Positions 1 through 4,742 of a stretch of DNA of 5,943 nt are shown here, piece by piece. The notes under the pieces were generated by a model. It saw only the letters and a program-made list of their open reading frames with translations. It had not been told where the DNA came from and did no database searches. The stretch is from Verrucomicrobiota bacterium. GTDB taxonomy: Bacteria; Verrucomicrobiota; Verrucomicrobiia; Chthoniobacterales; UBA10450. The DNA is taken from NCBI GenBank assembly GCA_003219995.1, contig QHRC01000187.1, forward strand, positions 1 to 5,943, read 5' to 3'. Every line of letters starts with the position of its first letter. Positions within the stretch are counted from its first letter, which is position 1. The position numbers and the translations under genes are program-made.

Positions 1-25
1 GCAGCCCTTCGTCTATTTCGCTCAT
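1..25 (-). CDS. Possible 5' end of a leftward gene, candidate nuoB (partial)
   Basis: Reading the minus strand, an ATG at 25-23 opens a frame MSEIDEGL that runs off the left edge after eight codons without a stop. It lies 46 bp downstream of the nuoA stop codon and on the same strand, which is where nuoB (the N2 iron-sulfur cluster subunit of complex I) normally follows nuoA. A short acidic, non-conserved N-terminus before the conserved core is common in NuoB. A GGG lies two bases before the ATG, which is too close to be a convincing ribosome binding site. Eight codons cannot identify a family, so both the reading frame and the nuoB identity are inferences from position. Confidence 0.38.
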
Positions 26-30
26 GTCCC

Positions 31-64
31 GTTGTAACAATGTAACGCTTTAAACGGTTTTAAC
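31..64 (-). repeat. Solitary arm of an AT-rich intergenic repeat
   Basis: Positions 41-64 match the right arm of the nuoJ-nuoK repeat (2369-2392) at 20 of 24 bases. On the minus strand it reads GTTAAAACC, GTTTAAAGC, GTTACA: three GTT-led units spaced 9 bases apart. It is then followed by a second GTTACAACG (39-31), and GTTACAACG also follows the left arm at 2286-2294. The copy fills the gap between the nuoA stop and the possible next leftward gene. No opposing arm is visible, so this is either a half element or a single-arm unit. It may affect the 3' end of the nuoA message, but nothing in the sequence shows that. Confidence 0.7.
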
Positions 65-71
65 TACCGCG

Positions 72-446
72 CTAGCGCGCCCAATTTAAGCAACCTTTGC
101 TCCAAGCCCAAACGAGACCTTCAATTAGCAGCAGCAAGAAAACCAGGATGGCGATGAACGCGCCGACCGGCAAACCGGTGAACGCGACGGCAAATGGCAC
201 CAAAAAAATCGCTTCCACGTCGAAGATCAGAAAGATGATCGCGTAAAGATAATACTGCGAGCGAAACTGGATTTGCGCATCGCCGATCGATTCAACCCCG
301 CACTCGTAAGTTGCATTTTTTTGGGCGCCCGGCTTGGGCGGTTGGAAAAACTTTCTCCAAAGCCATGCCAACGCCAGCGGCAGCAACGGAAAGACCAGGG
401 CCACGCCAACGAAAATGACGATAAAGAAATAGGGATTTGGAGTCAT
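72..446 (-). CDS. nuoA: NADH-quinone oxidoreductase subunit A
   Basis: NuoA is a small membrane subunit of complex I that sits near NuoH and NuoJ at the base of the peripheral arm. The 124-residue product has three membrane segments (about 6-30, 64-90 and 94-115). Between the first two lies the family's loop, with YECG at 47-50 and SIGDAQIQFRSQYYL after it. The acidic pair D76 and E78 in FDVEAIFL matches E. coli D79/E81. The C-terminus (WAWSKGCLNW) matches the family's usual KGALEW-like ending. The start is uncertain: an in-frame GTG at 455-453 would add three residues (product 127 aa). I prefer ATG at 446-444 because neither site has a Shine-Dalgarno sequence and ATG is the commoner codon. 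An out-of-frame ATG at 457-455 gives only a four-codon frame (MCQQ) ending on the preferred start. It is transcribed away from nuoH, unlike the usual arrangement in which nuoA heads the operon. The stop codon TAG lies inside a 12-bp palindrome, CGCGCTAGCGCG (68-79). Confidence 0.95.
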   Translation of the reverse strand: MTPNPYFFIVIFVGVALVFPLLPLALAWLWRKFFQPPKPGAQKNATYECGVESIGDAQIQFRSQYYLYAIIFLIFDVEAIFLVPFAVAFTGLPVGAFIAILVFLLLLIEGLVWAWSKGCLNWAR

Positions 447-465
447 TGCTGACACATTAAACAGC

Positions 466-527
466 CACAGATGAACACAGATTTACACTGGTCAATACTA
501 CAGCCTTTTATCCGTGTTTCATCTGTG
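466..527. repeat. Inverted repeat of CACAGATGAACACAGAT type
   Basis: The left arm CACAGATGAACACAGAT (466-482) and the right arm ATCCGTGTTTCATCTGTG (510-527) are reverse complements except for one mismatch and one extra base. They enclose a 27-base loop. A further CCGTGG at 533-538 partly matches the CCACAG side outward of the arms. The structure could form a hairpin of about 17 pairs in DNA or RNA. From memory, very similar CACAGATGAACACAGAT sequences recur between genes in several environmental bacterial genomes, so this is probably a dispersed repeat rather than a dedicated nuo operator. Its position in the nuoA/nuoH divergent spacer nevertheless puts it where both promoters must lie. Confidence 0.75.
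482..511 (+). promoter_or_regulatory. Candidate sigma70-like promoter for nuoH operon
   Basis: TTTACA (482-487, five of six to the -35 consensus) is followed after 18 bases by TTTTAT (506-511, four of six to the -10 consensus). This would start transcription near 518 and leave a leader of roughly 70 bases before the nuoH ATG. The match is modest and it overlaps the inverted repeat, so it could be chance. A promoter for the rightward genes must lie somewhere in this divergent spacer, and this is the best candidate I see. For nuoA, TTTAAT on the minus strand (461-456) resembles a -10 box but has no partner -35. Confidence 0.22.
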
Positions 528-590
528 TTGCCCCGTGGCCAAATGATCCGCCTTGATTAAAGGATCGCGCACCGCTTTTCTTCACCGTAG

Positions 591-1781
591 ATGAGCAGCG
601 ATTCTATCGATCAGATCTTCATCCACCTAAAGCAATGGCTGCTATCGTGGCTGGCTGGTGCGCCTGATTGGATCATCCAGGTCGCCTCGAGTCTCCTGAA
701 TATTCTCGCGCTGCTCGGTGTGTTTCTCACCCTCTTCGCGCTCATTTCGGTCCTGGAACGGAAAATTCTCGGGCGGATGCAAAACCGCTACGGGCCAAAT
801 CGCGTCGGGCCGTTCGGACTTTTTCAACCAATCGCCGACGGAATCAAGATGCTCATTAAGGAAGACATCGTGCCGGCGCGCGCGGACAAGATCGTGCATT
901 TTCTCGCTCCGATTTTGATCGCGGCGACAGCGATCCTTGCCCTCGGTGTAATTCCATATGGACGCAACATGACCCCATTTGCGATTGATGGCGGCATCCT
1001 GTTTTTCTTCGCGGTGGGATCGACAACGGAACTCGCCGTTTTCATGGCCGGCTGGGGAAGCAACAACAAATTCTCGATGCTCGGCGCGATGCGCGCGATC
1101 GCGCAGATGGTCAGCTACGAGTTGCCACTCATCATTACGACGCTTCCGGTGGTCATGGTGGTCGGCGCGCTCTCACCCGACGCGATCGTCGCCGCGCAAA
1201 GTAACTACTCGTTCGGCTTTGTACCGCATTGGTTCGTCGCGACGCCTTGGGGCGCAGCCGCGTTCGTTTTGTTTTTTGTCTCCGGCCTTGTCGAATCTAA
1301 CCGCACGCCGTTCGATGTGCCAGAAGGCGAATCGGAAATCGTCGCTGGACACATGACCGAATACTCGGGCTTCAAATATGCCACCTTCTTCATGGCCGAA
1401 TACATCGGAATGTTTGCGATCAGCGGCCTGGCCGTGACCCTGTTCCTCGGTGGCTGGCATGCACCGGTCCGCGTCCTTCAATTCATTCCATCCTATATCT
1501 GGTTCTTCGCAAAACTGTCGGCCTTGCTTTTCGTTTACATCTGGCTTCGCGGAACGCTGCCGCGCACCCGCATCGATCACATCATGAATTTCGCCTGGAA
1601 ATTCATGTTGCCGATGGCCTTCACCTGCATTCTCGCCGCCGCCGTGTGGCACTACGCGGGGCGCGGGCTTGCGGGATGGCTGTGCTCGCTTGCCGTCATC
1701 GTAATTGTCTACATCGCATTGTCGATCTTGCTCGACACACGAAAAAGATTTGCCACTCGCACTTATCGTTTCGCCGAATGA
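591..1781 (+). CDS. nuoH: NADH-quinone oxidoreductase subunit H
   Basis: NuoH is the membrane subunit that joins the peripheral arm to the membrane arm and forms much of the quinone-binding chamber. The 396-residue product carries the family signatures: the ERKILGRMQNRYGPN block from 56 with GPFGLFQPIADGIK following, AGWGSNNKFSMLGAMRAIAQ from 153 with SYE at 175-177, and ESNRTPFDVPEGESE at 235-249 leading to AGHMTEYSG. The acidic residues E235, E245, E247 and E249 fall where the family has its conserved quinone-site and proton-path acids. It is longer than E. coli NuoH (325 residues). There are about 30 extra residues at the N-terminus, and an extra hydrophobic stretch (361-381) follows the usual last helix. 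The start ATG has no Shine-Dalgarno sequence; AAAGGA (559-564) is too far away. Its stop overlaps the nuoJ start by 4 bp (ATGA), and nuoI, usually next, is absent from this position. Confidence 0.97.
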   Translation: MSSDSIDQIFIHLKQWLLSWLAGAPDWIIQVASSLLNILALLGVFLTLFALISVLERKILGRMQNRYGPNRVGPFGLFQPIADGIKMLIKEDIVPARADKIVHFLAPILIAATAILALGVIPYGRNMTPFAIDGGILFFFAVGSTTELAVFMAGWGSNNKFSMLGAMRAIAQMVSYELPLIITTLPVVMVVGALSPDAIVAAQSNYSFGFVPHWFVATPWGAAAFVLFFVSGLVESNRTPFDVPEGESEIVAGHMTEYSGFKYATFFMAEYIGMFAISGLAVTLFLGGWHAPVRVLQFIPSYIWFFAKLSALLFVYIWLRGTLPRTRIDHIMNFAWKFMLPMAFTCILAAAVWHYAGRGLAGWLCSLAVIVIVYIALSILLDTRKRFATRTYRFAE

Positions 1782-2260
1782 ATAGCGTCGCTTTCATCCT
1801 CATCGCGCTTTTGACGCTCGCCGCGGCGCTCGCCGCCGCTTCGCTGCCCAAACTCATTCATGCCGCACTTAGTTTCGCGGTCACGTTCGTCGGCGTTGCG
1901 GCGTTTTTCTTTTTGCTCGGCGCAGAGTTCGTCGGCTTGGTGCAGATTTTCGTCTACATCGGCGCGGTCGCGGTCCTGATCGTCTTTACGATCCTGTTGA
2001 CGCGACGCGACGTCGGAAAAGATCGCGGCTTCAACTGGGCCGGTGTTTTCATAGCCATCGCCGTATTCGCCGGTTTGCTCTGGGCGATTCTCAAAACGCA
2101 ACCATTGTCCATCGCAGCGCCACCAATCGAGGCGCTCACCGTGAGACGAATCGGCGAAGTGCTGATGACCAGCTACGTTTGGCCGCTCCAATGCGTCGGC
2201 CTGCTGCTAACCGCTGCATTGATCGGCGCGCTCATTCTCGTGATGGAGGAAAAACGCTAA
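1778..2260 (+). CDS. nuoJ: NADH-quinone oxidoreductase subunit J
   Basis: NuoJ is a membrane subunit whose third helix switches shape during coupling between quinone reduction and proton pumping. The 160-residue product has five hydrophobic segments (about 2-22, 28-47, 52-75, 88-105 and 133-155). The diagnostic block AEFVGLVQIFVYIGAVAVLI spans 49-68; Y60 matches E. coli Y59 in the pi-bulge helix. The last helix follows IGEVLMTSYVWPLQ, close to the family's IG-LFT-Y-LPFE pattern, but with Q138 where many homologues have a glutamate. The start at 1778 is chosen because it gives the normal N-terminus and a 4-bp ATGA overlap with nuoH, which implies translational coupling. The frame is open upstream to 1646, but that part is a shadow of nuoH. 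The gene is followed by a repeat-filled 143 bp gap before nuoK. Confidence 0.95.
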   Translation: MNSVAFILIALLTLAAALAAASLPKLIHAALSFAVTFVGVAAFFFLLGAEFVGLVQIFVYIGAVAVLIVFTILLTRRDVGKDRGFNWAGVFIAIAVFAGLLWAILKTQPLSIAAPPIEALTVRRIGEVLMTSYVWPLQCVGLLLTAALIGALILVMEEKR

Positions 2261-2267
2261 GAAGAAC

Positions 2268-2392
2268 GTTAAAAAAGTTAAAAATGTTACAACGTTCCAA
2301 CGGTGGATCGTGCGGTCGTCTTGCAATGTTACAAACACCGGCGCAGCCGCTGACTGCCAATTTCACGATGTAACTCTTTTAACATTTTTAAC
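2268..2392. repeat. Inverted-repeat element between nuoJ and nuoK
   Basis: Two 24-base AT-rich arms face each other: left 2268-2291 (units GTTAAAAAA, GTTAAAAAT, GTTACA) and right 2369-2392 (reverse complement reads GTTAAAAAT, GTTAAAAGA, GTTACA). They agree at 21 of 24 positions and enclose 77 bases of higher-GC sequence. AATGTTACAA is repeated directly at 2283-2292 and 2325-2334. The element fills nearly all of the 143 bp nuoJ-nuoK gap and ends 11 bases before the nuoK ATG. In the message the arms could pair into a long stem-loop. There is no U-run after a GC-rich stem, so it does not look like an intrinsic terminator. It looks like a small dispersed, MITE-like or REP-like element. There is no coding frame of note inside. 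Confidence 0.8.
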
Positions 2393-2403
2393 TTGGCGAC
2401 GCC

Positions 2404-2718
2404 ATGACACCAACACTTCAACTGTTTCTCATCGTTGCCGCCGCGCTCTTCTGCATCGGCCTGCTCGCCGCGCTCAGCCGGCGTCACGCCATCTTCATCC
2501 TCATCGGGATCGAGATGATGCTCGCCGCGGCGAACCTGAATTTCATCGCCTTCTGGCGCTTCGGTCCGCAACCCCAACCGCCCACCGGTGTGATGGTCGC
2601 GATCTTTTCCATCGCCATCGCCGCGGCCGAAGCGGCCGTCGGTCTCGCGCTCGTGATCGCTGTTTACCGCCATTATCGAACGACCAACGTCGATCAACTC
2701 AATCAGCTCAAAGGATGA
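2404..2718 (+). CDS. nuoK: NADH-quinone oxidoreductase subunit K
   Basis: NuoK is the small three-helix membrane subunit that, with NuoJ and NuoA, forms the first part of the proton path next to NuoH. The 104-residue product is close to the usual length of about 100. Helices lie at roughly 5-23, 30-50 and 62-88. The two essential membrane glutamates are present: E37 in GIEMMLAAANLNFIAF (E. coli E36) and E76 in AIAAAEAAVGLAL (E. coli E72). The ATG at 2404 gives the normal N-terminus. The bases before it (TTGGCGACGCC) contain no Shine-Dalgarno sequence, and the right arm of the repeat element ends only 11 bases upstream, so folding there could affect initiation. nuoL starts 29 bases after the stop. 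Confidence 0.96.
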   Translation: MTPTLQLFLIVAAALFCIGLLAALSRRHAIFILIGIEMMLAAANLNFIAFWRFGPQPQPPTGVMVAIFSIAIAAAEAAVGLALVIAVYRHYRTTNVDQLNQLKG

Positions 2719-2747
2719 ATTCCTAAGCTCGTGCTCGTAATCGTCTA

Positions 2748-4742
2748 ATGGCCTGGAGCGTCAATAACGTGTGGTTGATTCCGGCGCTGCCGCTCGCGGT
2801 TTCGTTCGTAATTCTGAGCCTCGCGAACTCGCGGCGTAAAAGCGCGGCGGCACTCGCGGTTATTGGCCAGATCGCCGCGCTCACGTTGTCGATCTTCGCG
2901 TTTGTAACCACGTTGCAAACGCCCGGTTACCGCGCGTTTCACAATTTCACCTGGTTCACATTCGGCGATAGCGCATTGGGCCTCGGCTGGGTGCTCGATC
3001 CGCTCGCCGCCGCGATGTTGATCATGATCGCGCTGGTCGGGCTTTGCATTTTTGTTTTCAGCATCGGCTACATGGCCGGCGACAAAGACTTCACCCGCTT
3101 CTTTGCCTATCTCTCGTTCTTTTCCGCCGCCATGCTCGGCGTGGTCATCGCGAATAGTCTGCTTCTTCTATTCGTCTGCTGGGAACTGGTCGGGCTCGCC
3201 TCGTATTTGTTAATCGGATTCTGGATTCATAAACCAAGCGCCGCGGCGGCTGCGAAGAAAGCGTTCATCACTACGCGAATCGGCGACATGGGGTTCTTCC
3301 TTGGGATGATCTGGCTTTATGGCAACAGCGGCACACTGCTTTTTTACGATGACGGGCGCGGCTGCCTCGAAAGTGCCGGGCTGGTCATGCTCGGCAGCTC
3401 CGCGACGTTTATTGCGCTGTTGATTTTTTGTGGCGCCGTCGGCAAGTCGGGGCAATTTCCGCTGCACGTCTGGCTGCCGGACGCGATGGAAGGCCCGACA
3501 CCGGTCAGCGCGCTGATCCACGCGGCGACCATGGTCGCGGCCGGTGTGTTTCTGGTCGCGCGCGTTTATCCACTCTTCGCCTTTGGGGATGAAGATGGCG
3601 TGACGCCGTCGCTTACCGTGGTCGTGTCGATCGGCGTGATCACCGCGTTGATGGCGTCGCTGATCGCACTGGCGCAGTTCGATATCAAGCGCATCCTCGC
3701 CTACTCAACCGTATCCCAGTTAGGGCTGATGATGGTTTCACTGGGCGTCGGCGGTGTCGCGGCCGGCATCATGCACCTGATTGCGCACGGTTTTTTCAAA
3801 GCGCTCCTGTTCCTCGGCGCCGGCTCAGTTATTCACGGCGTCCATGACGAACAGGACATTCGCAAAATGGGTGGCCTCCGATTCCTCATGCCGGTCACGT
3901 TTCTTACCTATGCCGTCGGCATGATGAACCTCAGTGGTGTGCCGTTCTTCTTTTCTGGCGGCTGGACGAAAGAAGAGATTTTGCACGCCACCATGCGTTG
4001 GCACGCATCCCACCTGCCTCATTACCTCATGCTCGCCGGCGTTGTCCTAACCACGCTCTACATGACGCGGCAGATGATTTTCATTTTCTTCAACAACCGG
4101 CGCGCCGTTTCCGATCTCGCGCACGAAAGCCCGCGCGTCATGACGCTGCCGCTGATCGCGCTTGCTATTTGCTCGATTGTTCTAGGCGCCGTGCTGACCC
4201 CTGCGTGGCCGTGGCTGCATAGTTATCTTACCGGCGAAACTGCGCGCTTCGATGCCACACTCTTCATTCAGCCGGTGCTTTTCGTTTCGCTCGTCCTCGT
4301 CGGAGCCGGCATTGCGCTCGGCGCATGGATATATCGCAATGCCGGGATGGAAGATCGACATCGTCCTGCCGAGACAGACCCGCTCGAGCACGCACAACCG
4401 GCATTGTTTCGCTTTCTCGAACACAAAATGTGGCTCGACGAACTTTACGAACGGACTGTGCTCGCTTCCAGCCGGGCGGCCGCGCGTTTCTCCGATTGGA
4501 TGGATCGGCATGTCTGGGATGGATTCGTGCGTGCGTTTGGCGGCCTCGGCCAGCTCTTCGGAATCTTTACCACGAACCTCGACGAGCGCGGCATCAACGC
4601 CGGCGTCGATGAAACCACCAGCGGCGCCCGCGGCCTTGGACGCGTGATGTCCGGCTGGCATTCGGGGCAAATCCAAACTTATCTCGGCGCGGTTGCCGTC
4701 GGCATGCTCGCGCTGCTCATCATCTACGCATGGTTGGCTTAA
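2748..4742 (+). CDS. nuoL: NADH-quinone oxidoreductase subunit L
   Basis: NuoL is the distal antiporter-like proton-pumping subunit of the membrane arm. The 664-residue product (E. coli: 613) has the whole family architecture. An N-terminal module is followed by CWELVGLASYLLIGFW with E146 (E. coli E144). Next is the VGKSGQFPLHVWLPDAMEGP block starting at 231, with K233 (E. coli K229), and then SALIHAATMVAAG with H258. HLIAHGFFKALLFLGAGS follows with H343, H347 and K351, then K408 in GGWTKEEIL (E. coli K399). The C-terminal part carries the long lateral amphipathic helix region (about 535-640, including HKMWLDELYERTV) and a final anchor helix after SGQIQTYL. The stretch before K408 (GVPFFFSGGWTK) is one residue longer than the common GIPPFAGFFSK form. 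There is no Shine-Dalgarno sequence before the ATG. The end overlaps the nuoM start by 13 bp. Confidence 0.97.
   Translation: MAWSVNNVWLIPALPLAVSFVILSLANSRRKSAAALAVIGQIAALTLSIFAFVTTLQTPGYRAFHNFTWFTFGDSALGLGWVLDPLAAAMLIMIALVGLCIFVFSIGYMAGDKDFTRFFAYLSFFSAAMLGVVIANSLLLLFVCWELVGLASYLLIGFWIHKPSAAAAAKKAFITTRIGDMGFFLGMIWLYGNSGTLLFYDDGRGCLESAGLVMLGSSATFIALLIFCGAVGKSGQFPLHVWLPDAMEGPTPVSALIHAATMVAAGVFLVARVYPLFAFGDEDGVTPSLTVVVSIGVITALMASLIALAQFDIKRILAYSTVSQLGLMMVSLGVGGVAAGIMHLIAHGFFKALLFLGAGSVIHGVHDEQDIRKMGGLRFLMPVTFLTYAVGMMNLSGVPFFFSGGWTKEEILHATMRWHASHLPHYLMLAGVVLTTLYMTRQMIFIFFNNRRAVSDLAHESPRVMTLPLIALAICSIVLGAVLTPAWPWLHSYLTGETARFDATLFIQPVLFVSLVLVGAGIALGAWIYRNAGMEDRHRPAETDPLEHAQPALFRFLEHKMWLDELYERTVLASSRAAARFSDWMDRHVWDGFVRAFGGLGQLFGIFTTNLDERGINAGVDETTSGARGLGRVMSGWHSGQIQTYLGAVAVGMLALLIIYAWLA

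Noticed and set aside
68..79. Perfect 12-bp palindrome CGCGCTAGCGCG over the nuoA stop codon, as a terminator
   Set aside because: With a realistic loop the stem is only four base pairs, and the bases after it on the minus strand are not a T-run. The nuoA C-terminal codons explain most of the sequence.
1173..1652. 159-codon minus-strand open frame opposite nuoH
   Set aside because: It has low-complexity, charged composition typical of the antisense of a GC-rich hydrophobic gene. It lies wholly inside an unmistakable nuoH.
2245..2250. GGAGGA as a ribosome binding site near the end of nuoJ
   Set aside because: It encodes the C-terminal EE of NuoJ, and no start codon lies at suitable spacing; nuoK starts about 150 bases further on.
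2268..2392. The nuoJ-nuoK inverted repeat as a rho-independent terminator
   Set aside because: The arms are AT-rich, the loop is 77 bases long, and no T-run follows the right arm. The downstream genes also need to be transcribed with the operon.
2310..2726. 138-codon plus-strand frame running through the nuoJ-nuoK spacer and nuoK
   Set aside because: Most of it is an arginine-rich frame-shifted reading of nuoK. Its start lies inside the repeat element.
4182..4676. 164-codon minus-strand open frame opposite nuoL
   Set aside because: It is a shadow of the nuoL C-terminal region, with no recognisable motif; nuoL is intact here.
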